Shown here: in pieces, positions 1-8,558 of the stretch | How positions within the stretch are numbered: position 1 is the stretch's first letter | How the letters are laid out: every line of letters starts with the position of its first letter | From: Methylophilus glucosoxydans | Lineage (GTDB): Bacteria > Pseudomonadota > Gammaproteobacteria > Burkholderiales > Methylophilaceae | Assembly (NCBI RefSeq): GCF_042676145.1 | Contig: NZ_JBHTJW010000002.1 | Span: forward strand, 186,001 to 250,000 | DNA length: 64,000 bases | Reading direction: 5' to 3' | The notes under the pieces: model-generated | Databases searched by the model: none | Seen by the model: only the letters and a program-made list of their open reading frames with translations | Told to the model about the DNA's origin: nothing | Program-made: the position numbers and the translations under genes

Positions 1-2
1 GT

Positions 3-515
3 TTTGGGCAAGGCATTTATCAAAATATGAATTGCCTGCAAGCATGGAAAGTAATACCTGCAGTTGCAATAGTAGCCATTGTTGACACTGTGAGAACAAG
101 AGTTTTGAATTTTGTACTAGAGATAGAGAGTCAAAATCCCAATGCTGGTGAGGCCGAGCCAAATTCTAATCCTGTGCCTGTGGATAAAGTTCACCAGATA
201 TTTAATACCTACATTACTGGTAATGTGCAAAATCTGGCGCCTGGAAGTAGTCATGTTACTCAAACTGCAAAATATATAGAAAAGAGTGATGAGGAGTTCT
301 TCTCTAAGTTACTTAAGGCCATTCAAGATACACCTTTGGATCCAAGAGTAACTGAATCACTTGAAAAAGTTGTTGCTGAATTGGAGTCTACAAAAGGCAC
401 TTCAACCTTTACGAAGCACTATCAAACATTCATGAGTATTCTTGCCGATCATATGCAAGTGCTTGGACCAGCAATGGCACCATTATTACCAGTTTTATCT
501 TCGATGCTTTCTTGA
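3..515 (+). CDS. AbiTii-domain protein, 5' end outside the window
   Basis: The reading frame is open to the left edge, so the protein starts upstream. The visible part has a hydrophobic stretch followed by IVDTVRTRVLNFVLEIE, which matches the core of the AbiTii domain found in abortive-infection/phage-defence type proteins. After it come a linker, a segment with HQIFNTYITGNVQNLAPGSS as seen in AbiTii proteins, and a helical C-terminus ending in hydrophobic residues. An internal ATG at base 27 is probably not the start because the domain continues upstream of it. Base composition is clearly more AT-rich than tesA and ybbA next door, which suggests recent acquisition. The biochemical activity of AbiTii proteins is not settled; defence is inferred from the family name. 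Confidence 0.75.
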   Translation, partial: FGQGIYQNMNCLQAWKVIPAVAIVAIVDTVRTRVLNFVLEIESQNPNAGEAEPNSNPVPVDKVHQIFNTYITGNVQNLAPGSSHVTQTAKYIEKSDEEFFSKLLKAIQDTPLDPRVTESLEKVVAELESTKGTSTFTKHYQTFMSILADHMQVLGPAMAPLLPVLSSMLS

Positions 516-531
516 CTTCACTAAAGGATTG

Positions 532-572
532 TTAGCAAAGTCGAGGTGTATTGATTATCTAGACTTTGCTAA
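532..572. repeat. 11-bp inverted repeat between convergent genes
   Basis: TTAGCAAAGTC at 532-542 and its exact reverse complement at 562-572 are separated by 19 bases. The right arm is the last codons of tesA. It could act as a hairpin between the two convergent genes, although no T-tract follows, or it could be a scar duplicated when the AT-rich AbiTii segment arrived. Confidence 0.5.
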
Positions 573-1193
573 TAGACTTCTCAAAGTCGGCCAAACATTC
601 TCCAATATCTTGCGTTGCGCATTCACATTAGGATGTAACCCATCCTCCAGCACCAGATCGCTATGCCCGCTGATGCCATCCAGAAAAAACGGGATAAAAG
701 GCGTTTTATATTTTTCTGATAAATCCAGGTAAACCGCCTTAAAACCATTGGTGTATTTCGGGCCATAATTCGGTGGAATAAACATCCCTAGCAAGACCAC
801 CTGCGCATTGATCTGCTTGCTGGCGTGAATCATCTTTTCAAGGTTACTCTTCATTGCATCCAGTGGTAAGCCGCGCAGGCCATCATTGGCGCCTAGTTCT
901 ATCACGACGATACTGGGTTTAAACTGTTGAAGTGCCGCAGGTAATCTGCTGAGTCCGCCAGCGGTGGTTTCACCGCTAACACTGGCGTTGGCAACTTCGT
1001 AGGGCAATTGGTTGTCTTTTAAACGTTGCGCGACCAGATTCACCCAGCCTTGCTCTTTAGGGATGCCATAGGCGGCGGATAGGCTGTCTCCAAATACCAG
1101 TATTGTTTGTTTGGAAGTTGTCTCTGCCATGGCCAAGTGGCTAAACAACAAAGCAGGTAACACGATCAATAAATGAAGAAATCGGAACATCAT
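555..1193 (-). CDS. tesA: Periplasmic arylesterase / acyl-CoA thioesterase I (TesA-like SGNH hydrolase)
   Basis: A 212-residue SGNH/GDSL hydrolase that cleaves acyl thioesters and esters in the periplasm. Residues 1-23 form a signal peptide ending AMA. Block I is FGDSLS with nucleophile Ser37; block III is GANDG; block V near the C-terminus is DGLHPN, supplying the catalytic Asp and His. Length fits mature TesA plus leader. Its start lies only 2 bp from the divergent ybbA start, the arrangement known from E. coli tesA-ybbAP, so the promoter of each gene must lie inside the other's coding region or the messages must be nearly leaderless. MM at the start leaves a one-codon ambiguity. Confidence 0.93.
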   Translation of the reverse strand: MMFRFLHLLIVLPALLFSHLAMAETTSKQTILVFGDSLSAAYGIPKEQGWVNLVAQRLKDNQLPYEVANASVSGETTAGGLSRLPAALQQFKPSIVVIELGANDGLRGLPLDAMKSNLEKMIHASKQINAQVVLLGMFIPPNYGPKYTNGFKAVYLDLSEKYKTPFIPFFLDGISGHSDLVLEDGLHPNVNAQRKILENVWPTLRSLLAKSR

Positions 1194-1195
1194 TA

Positions 1196-1903
1196 ATGCA
1201 AAGCCCTTATGCCGTTGAAGCGGTATCGTTAAGTAAATCGGTTGTCAGCAATGATACAACACTCCCCATTTTGGCTGGTTTGAATCTGGCCGTGCCCCAG
1301 GGGGAGCGGCTGGCAATTATTGGCAGCTCGGGGTCGGGTAAATCGACATTGCTGGGATTACTGGCTGGATTGGACACGGCAACCAGCGGAAAAGTCCTGA
1401 TTGCCGGTGAAGATATCGGCCAGATGGATGAAGATGGCCGTGCGGCGATGCGTGCCAGATACATGGGCTTTGTCTTTCAATCATTCCAGTTGCTGGGTTC
1501 ACTGACCGCGTTGGAAAACGTGATGCTGCCATTGCAGCTGGCGGGACAGCGGGATGCGCAGGCGATCGCCATCGCTGCTCTCGACAGTGTAGGTCTGGCA
1601 GCACGGGCCACGCATTACCCAAAACAATTGTCGGGTGGCGAGCAGCAGCGGGTGGCGATCGCCAGGGCGTTTGCAGCCAAGCCTTCGATTTTATTCGCTG
1701 ATGAGCCAACCGGTAACCTGGATGTGGCGACCGGCGAGGCGATTATCAAATTGTTATTCGATTTAAACGCCAAGAGCGGCACCACGCTGGTGCTGGTCAC
1801 GCACGATATGAATCTGGCGAGGCGTTGCCAGCGCGTGTTGAATTTGCAGGGTGGGGTGCTCAGTGAGATCACGATAGCCGACACGCAGGCAGGGGCGCAT
1901 TAA
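1196..1903 (+). CDS. ybbA: ABC transporter ATP-binding protein, LolD/YbbA family
   Basis: A 235-residue ATPase that energises the FtsX-type permease encoded immediately downstream. Walker A is GSSGSGKST at residues 43-51, the Q-loop is FVFQSF, the signature is LSGGEQQR and Walker B is ILFADEPTGNLD. The QQR signature and the N-terminal alignment place it in the LolD/MacB/YbbA group. The start gives the usual N-terminal length for YbbA, although no good ribosome site precedes it. The stop overlaps the ybbP start (TAATG), indicating translational coupling. The transported substrate is not known; context with tesA suggests a lipid-related or hydrophobic molecule (inference). Confidence 0.92.
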   Translation: MQSPYAVEAVSLSKSVVSNDTTLPILAGLNLAVPQGERLAIIGSSGSGKSTLLGLLAGLDTATSGKVLIAGEDIGQMDEDGRAAMRARYMGFVFQSFQLLGSLTALENVMLPLQLAGQRDAQAIAIAALDSVGLAARATHYPKQLSGGEQQRVAIARAFAAKPSILFADEPTGNLDVATGEAIIKLLFDLNAKSGTTLVLVTHDMNLARRCQRVLNLQGGVLSEITIADTQAGAH

Positions 1904-4416
1904 TGCTGGCCTTCTCCATTGCTTGGCGTCAGTGCCGCAGCCTGTGGTCTTCGGGTGAAATCCGCGTATTGCTGTTTGCGCTAATCCTGGCGGTGACGGC
2001 AACCACCTCAGTCAGCTTTTTCACTGACCGTATCAAAGCCAGCATGCAAACCCAGGGCAATGTGCTGCTGGGGGCGGATCTGGTAGTGAACTCAGACCAT
2101 GTTCTCCCGGAAAAATATCTTGCCGAGGCACAGCGGCGCCAATACCAGACCACGCAGGCGCTGGAGTTTTCCAGTATGGTGTTGAAAGACGACAGTAGTG
2201 AGCTGGCCGAAATCAAGGCGGTGGAAGCGGGGTTTCCGCTACGTGGTCATTTGACCATTAGCAGGCAGTCAGTAACTGCGCCGAAAGAACCTCTTTCAAC
2301 AGAGATCCCTGCCCGCGGAACAGTGTGGATGGAGCCGAGACTGGCGCAAAAACTCGCATTGAAGATAGGGGACGAGGTCAGCGTAGGTGAAAGCCAGTTT
2401 ACCCTCGCGGCATTGGTATTGCAGGAGCCGTCGCGTGGCGGAGATATGTTTAGCATTGCGCCGCGCCTGTTTATGAATAGCGCCGATGTGCCTGCGACCG
2501 GCTTGGTCCAGTTTGGTAGCCGGGTGAAATACCAGTTGCTGGTCGCCGCCAATACCGATGGCGCAGCGGTGAATCAGGCTATGGAAGATTACGCCGATTG
2601 GCTGAAGCCGCAACTAGCCCGAGGTGAGCGCGTAGATGATATCCGCAGCGCCCGCCCGGAAATGCGCAGTGCGCTAAACAAGGCGCAACAGTTTCTCGGC
2701 ATTGCCTCCATGGTCGGCGTGATTCTGGCGATGGTGGCGATGTTACTGGCTAGCATCCCCTATGTGCAAAAAAGCCTGGATGCCTATGCGTTGATGCGCT
2801 GTTTTGGCGCGACCAAAAAGCTGATTACGCAGATTTTGCTCTACCAGACCTTGCTGTTGGCATTGGTGGGTAGCGTGATCGGGTGTGTGCTGGGCTTTGC
2901 CGCGCAATATGGCTTGGCGATACTTGCTGGCCGCCTGTTTCTCGAAACGTTGCCAGCCCCGGGCTGGATGCCGGTCTTGTTGGGTTTCGCCACTGGCTTT
3001 GCTACTTTGCTGACGGTGGTGTGGCCGCAATTACAGCGTTTACGGGCGGTGCCTGCACTGCGTATTTTGCGTCAGGATTTAGAAGGCAATGCGCGCAGCC
3101 ATGGTCTGATGTTTTTACCCGCATTGCTGGTATTGGCCGGGCTGGTGTTCTGGCATGCGGGGGATATCAAGCTGGCCGGGATTGTATTGGCTGCGTTATT
3201 TGGATTGGTCGTGGTGGCTGGTTTGCTGGCTTATGCGGGCATGCGTTTCGTACAGACGTTCAGCGTGCGAAATTTCGGTGTGATCAAGCTCGGTTTCATG
3301 GGCTTAAGGCGCCGACCGATGTTGACCATCGCCCAGGTGGTTGGCTTAAGCATGGGCCTGATGGCGATCTTGCTGCTGGCATTTGTGCGTAATGACCTGC
3401 TGAAAAACTGGCAGACCTCGTTACCCGCAGATGCGCCTAACCGTTTTGTCATCAATATCCAGGCCGACCAGATTCCCGGCATCAATGCGCTATTAAGTGC
3501 GCATGCTATTCAGCATGCGGATATTTTTCCCATGGTGCGCGCCAGGCTGATCTCTGTAAATGGTAAGCCGCTTAATATTGAAGCGTACAAAGATGACCGC
3601 GCCAAGCGTCTGGCTGAGCGGGAGTTTAATTTATCTTGGGCTACAGAAATGCAGGCCGATAACGCACTGGTGGCAGGGCAGTGGTGGCGCGCCGAGGATG
3701 CTGGTAAACCGCTGTTGTCGTTAGAGCAAGGGTTGGCTGAAACACTCAATTTAAAGCTGGGCGATAAATTGTCTTACGATGTGGCCGGCACCCAGCTAGA
3801 GCTCACCATCACCAGTTTGCGCAAGGTGGAGTGGAACAGCATGCATGTGAATTTCTTCGCGGTGACGCCACCGAAAGTGCTGGATAATTACGCCGCCAAT
3901 TACCTCACCAGCTTTCACCTGCCAGCGGGCAAAGAAGACGCCCTGAATCAACTGGTCAAAACATTCCCCAATTTAACCATCATCAATGTGGCAGCGGTGC
4001 TGGAGCAGATTCAAAGCCTGATCAGCAAAATGAGCTATGCGATTGAATTCGTGTTTGGTTTTAGCCTGCTGGCGGGCCTGGCCGTGTTGTATGCTGCGCT
4101 GATGGCGACTCGTGAAGAGCGGGTGCGCGAAAGCACCTTGATGCGGGTGCTGGGCGCTTCCAGAAAGCAGGTGGTGCTGGCCATGCTGGTGGAGTTTTTA
4201 TGCATAGGCCTATTGGCCAGTATCGTTGCCAATATTTTTACCAATATTGCCGCTTATGCCCTGGCGACGCGGGTGCTGGAGATGGATTATCAGTTCAACG
4301 TCTGGCTGACCACTCAGGCCTTGCTGGCGGCGATGGTGCTGGTGCCCTTGTCGGCCTGGCTGGTGGCGCGCAACCAGTTTAACCAGCCGCCCAGAGTCTT
4401 GTTGCAAAGTGTTTAA
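1903..4416 (+). CDS. ybbP: ABC transporter permease, YbbP type (two FtsX domains)
   Basis: An 837-residue integral membrane protein with the YbbP layout: one N-terminal TM helix, a large periplasmic region, a first FtsX block around residues 260-390, a central pair of TM helices, a second periplasmic region, and a C-terminal FtsX block ending around residue 825. The segment with ATREERVRESTLMRVLGAS just before the last helices is typical of FtsX permeases. It forms an exporter complex with the overlapping ATPase gene. The partner TesA-like esterase is encoded divergently. Confidence 0.92.
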   Translation: MLAFSIAWRQCRSLWSSGEIRVLLFALILAVTATTSVSFFTDRIKASMQTQGNVLLGADLVVNSDHVLPEKYLAEAQRRQYQTTQALEFSSMVLKDDSSELAEIKAVEAGFPLRGHLTISRQSVTAPKEPLSTEIPARGTVWMEPRLAQKLALKIGDEVSVGESQFTLAALVLQEPSRGGDMFSIAPRLFMNSADVPATGLVQFGSRVKYQLLVAANTDGAAVNQAMEDYADWLKPQLARGERVDDIRSARPEMRSALNKAQQFLGIASMVGVILAMVAMLLASIPYVQKSLDAYALMRCFGATKKLITQILLYQTLLLALVGSVIGCVLGFAAQYGLAILAGRLFLETLPAPGWMPVLLGFATGFATLLTVVWPQLQRLRAVPALRILRQDLEGNARSHGLMFLPALLVLAGLVFWHAGDIKLAGIVLAALFGLVVVAGLLAYAGMRFVQTFSVRNFGVIKLGFMGLRRRPMLTIAQVVGLSMGLMAILLLAFVRNDLLKNWQTSLPADAPNRFVINIQADQIPGINALLSAHAIQHADIFPMVRARLISVNGKPLNIEAYKDDRAKRLAEREFNLSWATEMQADNALVAGQWWRAEDAGKPLLSLEQGLAETLNLKLGDKLSYDVAGTQLELTITSLRKVEWNSMHVNFFAVTPPKVLDNYAANYLTSFHLPAGKEDALNQLVKTFPNLTIINVAAVLEQIQSLISKMSYAIEFVFGFSLLAGLAVLYAALMATREERVRESTLMRVLGASRKQVVLAMLVEFLCIGLLASIVANIFTNIAAYALATRVLEMDYQFNVWLTTQALLAAMVLVPLSAWLVARNQFNQPPRVLLQSV

Positions 4417-4454
4417 GTCCCTGTGCCTGGATGGATACAGGTTAAAATACGCGC

Positions 4455-5663
4455 ATGATTCCGATTTATCCTGCCAATAGCCTGAAAGATGCGCCGCTTC
4501 AAGGCGACATCACGCTGAGCGGACTCTCCAATCCGCCGCCACTTTCGTTGTATATCCATATCCCGTGGTGCGTGCGCAAATGCCCTTATTGCGACTTTAA
4601 TTCGCACGAAGCACGGCAGGAAGTCCCGGAAGCCGCGTATGTCGATGCCTTGATTGCTGACCTCGAACAAGCCACGCCACTGGTGTGGGGCCGTAAAATC
4701 CGCAGCGTGTTTTTTGGCGGCGGCACGCCCAGCATTTTCTCTGCCGAATCGATTGATAAGATTTTGAGCCATGTGCGCATGCTCACGCCGCTGGAATATG
4801 GCGCTGAAGTCACACTTGAAGCCAACCCGGGCACAGTGGATATCGCCAACTTCAAGGGTTACCGTGACGCAGGCGTGAATCGTGTGTCGCTCGGCATTCA
4901 GAGTTTTCAGCCGCAATATCTAAAATCGCTAGGCCGCATTCATGACCGCGACCAAGCCCTGGCCGCCGCCGAGTTGGCGCTGAATACCTTTGAAAAGGTG
5001 AATCTGGATGTGATGTATGCATTGCCGGAACAGAGCCTGGAAGATGCATTGCTAGATGCTGAAACTGCCTGCCAGATCAAGCCCGCGCATCTGTCGTTCT
5101 ATCACCTGACGCTGGAACCCAACACACCGTTTCACCGCACGCCACCGAGCTTGCCCGACGACGATACCAGCGCCACCATGCAGGAAGAAATCGAGAAAAT
5201 ACTTGCTGGGAGTGGGTATCAACATTACGAAACCTCAGCTTTTGCCCAGCCTGGCCAGCAGTGCCAGCACAACCTCAATTACTGGACGTTTGGCGATTAC
5301 CTGGGCATCGGCGCAGGCGCGCATTCAAAGCTGAGTTTTCATGACAAGATCATTCGCCAAAGTCGTCACAAGCATCCGAAAAAGTATCTCGAGTCTATCG
5401 TTACTGGACAGATGGTGGATAGTGAATGGCAGATTGGGCGTGAAGACCTGGCGTTTGAATTTATGATGAATGCGTTAAGGCTGGTGGATGGGGTAGAGGC
5501 TAGTTTGTTTCAGCAACGGACGGGATTACCATTAAGGACTATTCAGTCGACCTTGCAGGCGGCGCAGCAACAGGGGTTGTTGGCAGAGCAGAGTGGGGTG
5601 ATTGCACCGACATTGAAAGGTCAGCGGTTTTTGAATGAGTTATTGGGGATGTTTTTACCGTAA
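4455..5663 (+). CDS. hemW: Radical SAM heme chaperone HemW (formerly annotated as coproporphyrinogen III oxidase-like)
   Basis: A 402-residue cytoplasmic radical-SAM protein. The [4Fe-4S] motif CVRKCPYC is at Cys39, Cys43 and Cys46, i.e. CX3CX2C followed by DFNSH, which is the HemW form rather than true HemN with its extra cysteine. GGGTPS follows as the SAM-binding glycine motif, and a HemN C-terminal domain lies near residues 300-400. HemW family members deliver heme to target proteins. A TAAAAT box 7 bases before the ATG could give a nearly leaderless transcript. A palindrome and a repeat element lie downstream. Confidence 0.92.
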   Translation: MIPIYPANSLKDAPLQGDITLSGLSNPPPLSLYIHIPWCVRKCPYCDFNSHEARQEVPEAAYVDALIADLEQATPLVWGRKIRSVFFGGGTPSIFSAESIDKILSHVRMLTPLEYGAEVTLEANPGTVDIANFKGYRDAGVNRVSLGIQSFQPQYLKSLGRIHDRDQALAAAELALNTFEKVNLDVMYALPEQSLEDALLDAETACQIKPAHLSFYHLTLEPNTPFHRTPPSLPDDDTSATMQEEIEKILAGSGYQHYETSAFAQPGQQCQHNLNYWTFGDYLGIGAGAHSKLSFHDKIIRQSRHKHPKKYLESIVTGQMVDSEWQIGREDLAFEFMMNALRLVDGVEASLFQQRTGLPLRTIQSTLQAAQQQGLLAEQSGVIAPTLKGQRFLNELLGMFLP

Positions 5664-5697
5664 TACCTGACACAAGCAGGAGTTTGAAAGTGGTAGG

Positions 5698-5715
5698 GTG
5701 GGCATGTATGCCCAC
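5698..5715. repeat. Short extragenic palindrome (GTGGGCA-TGTA-TGCCCAC)
   Basis: A perfect 7-bp stem with a 4-base loop embedded in GGTAGGGTGGGCA...TGCCCACGCG. This kind of GTAGGGTGGGCA/TGCCCAC palindrome occurs as a dispersed extragenic repeat in many proteobacteria. It sits 35 bp after the hemW stop and has no T-tract, so it is more likely a REP-like unit than an intrinsic terminator. Confidence 0.55.
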
Positions 5716-5758
5716 GCGTGTGATCGGTGATTGGTTGTCACACTCTCTGTCGCCCCTC

Positions 5759-6285
5759 GGCGAGTCACTTTTCTTTGCTTGCACAAAGATAAAGTAACCA
5801 AAAGAAAGTGCACCCTAGCTTACGCTTGTTTCCTGCGTTGCTCACCAAAACAAGCGGTCACGAAACTCGACCTGGCAGCTCACAAAATACGTGAGCTGCT
5901 GCGGGACTCGAACAGTCGCTCCCTTTATTCTTGTTTTGCCTGCGCTACTCGGCGCGTCAGATAGGGGCCCCGGAACACCATGCGACTGCCACCGTTGGCG
6001 GATTGAATAAAAGAATTGGTGTTTTCCAACCGTCCAAACTTCAACAGTGTGACTTTGACGAGATCAATCCCATCCCATCACGCTGAGTAGCGGAGACGAA
6101 GTGGGTGATGTCGACCATCGGCTGTTCGAGTTCCGCGGCAGCTTGCGTAGTGTGCAAGCTGCTAGGGCGAGTTTCGATGGACGCCCACTTTGTTGAGCAA
6201 CGCAAGGCAGCCGTCAGGCCGTGATGGCTGGGTGCCGTCTTCTTTGGTTACTTTCTGTGGGGCAAGCAACAGAAAGTAACTCGCC
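5759..6285. repeat. Fold-back repeat element with about 200-bp imperfect inverted arms
   Basis: The 5664-6315 gene-free stretch is filled by this element. The left arm (about 5759-5960) and right arm (about 6079-6285) are imperfect reverse complements along their whole length: GGCGAGT at 5759 pairs with ACTCGCC at 6279, the GGTTACTTT region near 6245 pairs with AAAGTAACC near 5791, GCGTTGCTCA pairs with TGAGCAACGC, and CGCTACTCGGCG pairs with CGCTGAGTAGCG. Each arm also holds its own hairpin, such as GCAGCTCAC/GTGAGCTGC and GCAGCTTGC/GCAAGCTGC. The roughly 120-bp centre is unpaired. No transposase is encoded; short open frames in it are shadows of the repeat. It resembles a MITE-like or clustered extragenic repeat. 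Confidence 0.7.
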
Positions 6286-6315
6286 ATCAAGGCGAAAAAG
6301 AATGTAATGCAAAGG

Positions 6316-7050
6316 TTAACGCTTAGGCCGCCGCTCTTCCAAAACACCCCAAACCAAACTCAACACCAGCAACAAGAGCGCACTCAATACAATCACCGCC
6401 AATTGCGGTGTTTGATAAAGCTTGTTGAGCGGGGTGTTAGCAATCGCTGTTGCATTAGCCTGGTAGGTGTCTACCACATGCGTTCTCACGGCCATGACAC
6501 GGCGCGTTAAATGATCCACCGAGAAGGAATAGCCTTTAAGTGCCGGTAATTCTGGCAGGTGCACGGTTGGCAGCGAAAGCTTTGGCAAATGCCACCCCGA
6601 GCTTTGCTGGGCGCCTTGCGAGAGTTGCACACTCATTACCAGGCCGGGTGTGACAAAGGTTTGCGGATCGACTTCATCGGCTTTTTTGATGCGGTGGGTG
6701 ATGGTGTGCAGGGTTTGTGCATTGGGCACAGCGATTAATTGCGCATACTTGGCCGCTTGGTCGGCCTTGAGCAGGATGCCGCGGCTGCGGCTCAGCGTGA
6801 GTGATTGCTGCACAAAGCGTTGCTGGAGGACGGGGCTTTGCGGGTAAAGTTTGGCGGCGAGACTGTTGACGCTTTCACCGGGCAGCAAGGGCCAGAGCAT
6901 GGATTGCTCTTGCTTGGGATTGGCTATGCCAAACGCGGCCTGCACGGGATGGTTAAATAGCCGGAGCATCACGCCGATGACAATCATCAAGCCCGCCATC
7001 ATCACCAAGTATGATCTGAGATTCCATTGGTGAGGGTGGCGGAGGATCAT
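6316..7050 (-). CDS. Hypothetical membrane protein with LysM-like N-terminal segment
   Basis: 244 residues not assigned to a family with confidence. One TM helix lies near residues 13-32 and a second near residues 217-236, followed by a basic tail ERRPKR. Between them is an extracytoplasmic region whose start (LLPGESVNSLAAKLYPQS) resembles a FimV/LysM-type periplasmic motif. The rest is rich in Pro, Leu and Gln. The ATG overlaps the argH stop by one base (TGATG), so it is probably co-translated with argH even though no functional link is evident. A coding origin is supported by this coupling and by the absence of a better frame. Confidence 0.7.
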   Translation of the reverse strand: MILRHPHQWNLRSYLVMMAGLMIVIGVMLRLFNHPVQAAFGIANPKQEQSMLWPLLPGESVNSLAAKLYPQSPVLQQRFVQQSLTLSRSRGILLKADQAAKYAQLIAVPNAQTLHTITHRIKKADEVDPQTFVTPGLVMSVQLSQGAQQSSGWHLPKLSLPTVHLPELPALKGYSFSVDHLTRRVMAVRTHVVDTYQANATAIANTPLNKLYQTPQLAVIVLSALLLLVLSLVWGVLEERRPKR

Positions 7051-8468
7051 CAGCGCCCTAACTGTACTCTGGCTTGCGCAATGGCACGGCGCACTTGTTC
7101 TGGGGCGGTGCCGCCGGTGTGGTTGCGGCTGGCGACGGAGCCTTCGAGCGTCAGCACTTCAAACACGTCGTCGCTGATGGTGCTGCTAAATGCTTGTAAC
7201 TCAGACAGGCTGAATTCGGCCAGGTCGCGGCCAGACTCCACACCCGCTTTGACGGCATGCGCGACGACTTCGTGCGCATCGCGGAACGGCATGCCTTTTT
7301 TCACCAGGTAATCGGCGAGGTCGGTGGCGGTGGCAAAACCTTCCAATGCCGCCTGGCGCATATTGTCGGCCTTGACGGTGATGCCGCGCAGCATATCGGC
7401 ATAAATCTGCAAGGTCACCAGCAAGGTGTCGGCCACGTCAAACAAAGGCTCTTTGTCTTCCTGGTTGTCTTTGTTGTAGGCCAGTGGCTGGCCTTTCATC
7501 AGAGTCAACAGCCCGATTAAATGGCCATAGACGCGGCCGGTTTTGCCACGCACCAGTTCTGGCACATCCGGGTTTTTCTTCTGCGGCATGATAGACGAGC
7601 CGGTACAGAAGCGGTCGGCAATATCAATAAAGCCGAATCTTGGACTCATCCATAGAATCAGCTCTTCGGAGAAGCGCGACAAGTGCATCATGAGCAACGA
7701 GGCAGCGGCATTAAATTCGATGGCGAAGTCGCGGTCAGACACGGCATCGAGCGAGTTCTGGCATACGCTGTCAAACCCCAGCAGTTCGGCCACCAGCTCG
7801 CGCTTGATCGGGTAGCTGGTGCCCGCCAGTGCGGCCGCGCCCAAGGGCAGGCGGTTGATCCGCTTGCGGGCATCGGCAAAGCGCTCGGCATCGCGGTTGA
7901 GCATTTCAAAATAGGCCATCAGGTGGTGGCCAAAGGTCACCGGTTGCGCGACTTGCAGATGGGTAAAGCCAGGCATGATGGTGGCAGCGTTCTGTTCGGC
8001 CAAATCCAGCAAGGAGGTTTGCAGGGCGCGGATACCAGCAATCGCGTCATCGACCACGCTACGCAACCACAGCCGCACATCGGTGGCTACCTGGTCATTG
8101 CGTGAACGGCCGGTGTGCAGGCGTTTGCCAGCATCGCCGATTTTCTCGGTCAGGCGTTTTTCGATATTCAGGTGTACGTCTTCAAGATCAAGCAGCCATT
8201 CAAATTGGCCTGCTTCAATCTCTGCCAGAATTTCGCCCAGGCCGCGTTTGATCTCTTCTACATCTTGCGCCGAAATGATGCCTTGTGCGCCGAGCATGGT
8301 GGCGTGGGCAATCGAGCCTTCAATATCAAACCTGGCCAGACGTTTGTCAAAGTCGACCGAGGCCGTATAACGTTTAACCAGTTCGGCGACCGGCTCATTG
8401 AAGCGGCCGGACCAGGCTTGGTCTTTTTGATGCAAAGAAGACTGGGTTGTCGGTTTGGGTGCGGTCAA
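7050..8468 (-). CDS. argH: Argininosuccinate lyase
   Basis: A 472-residue cytoplasmic enzyme of the last step of arginine synthesis, splitting argininosuccinate into arginine and fumarate. The fumarase/aspartase superfamily signature GSSIMPQKKNP is present near residue 300, with the catalytic Ser in this flexible loop. TGRSRNDQVATD and GFTHLQVAQPV are the other conserved ArgH blocks. Length is normal. It is divergent from the sensor kinase gene starting at 8559, leaving about 90 bp for two promoters. Confidence 0.97.
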   Translation of the reverse strand: MTAPKPTTQSSLHQKDQAWSGRFNEPVAELVKRYTASVDFDKRLARFDIEGSIAHATMLGAQGIISAQDVEEIKRGLGEILAEIEAGQFEWLLDLEDVHLNIEKRLTEKIGDAGKRLHTGRSRNDQVATDVRLWLRSVVDDAIAGIRALQTSLLDLAEQNAATIMPGFTHLQVAQPVTFGHHLMAYFEMLNRDAERFADARKRINRLPLGAAALAGTSYPIKRELVAELLGFDSVCQNSLDAVSDRDFAIEFNAAASLLMMHLSRFSEELILWMSPRFGFIDIADRFCTGSSIMPQKKNPDVPELVRGKTGRVYGHLIGLLTLMKGQPLAYNKDNQEDKEPLFDVADTLLVTLQIYADMLRGITVKADNMRQAALEGFATATDLADYLVKKGMPFRDAHEVVAHAVKAGVESGRDLAEFSLSELQAFSSTISDDVFEVLTLEGSVASRNHTGGTAPEQVRRAIAQARVQLGR

Positions 8469-8558
8469 AACAAATTCTTTCTGCCAATAAGGCTGGCTTG
8501 CGCGAGAGGCGCTGAATACTTATGATGCTGGAGCCACATTATAAATGAACATCACGCT

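Noticed and set aside
5731..5964. Open frame within the fold-back element, possible short protein
   Set aside because: It is a translation of the inverted-repeat sequence with no ribosome site; such frames recur as artefacts of this kind of repeat.
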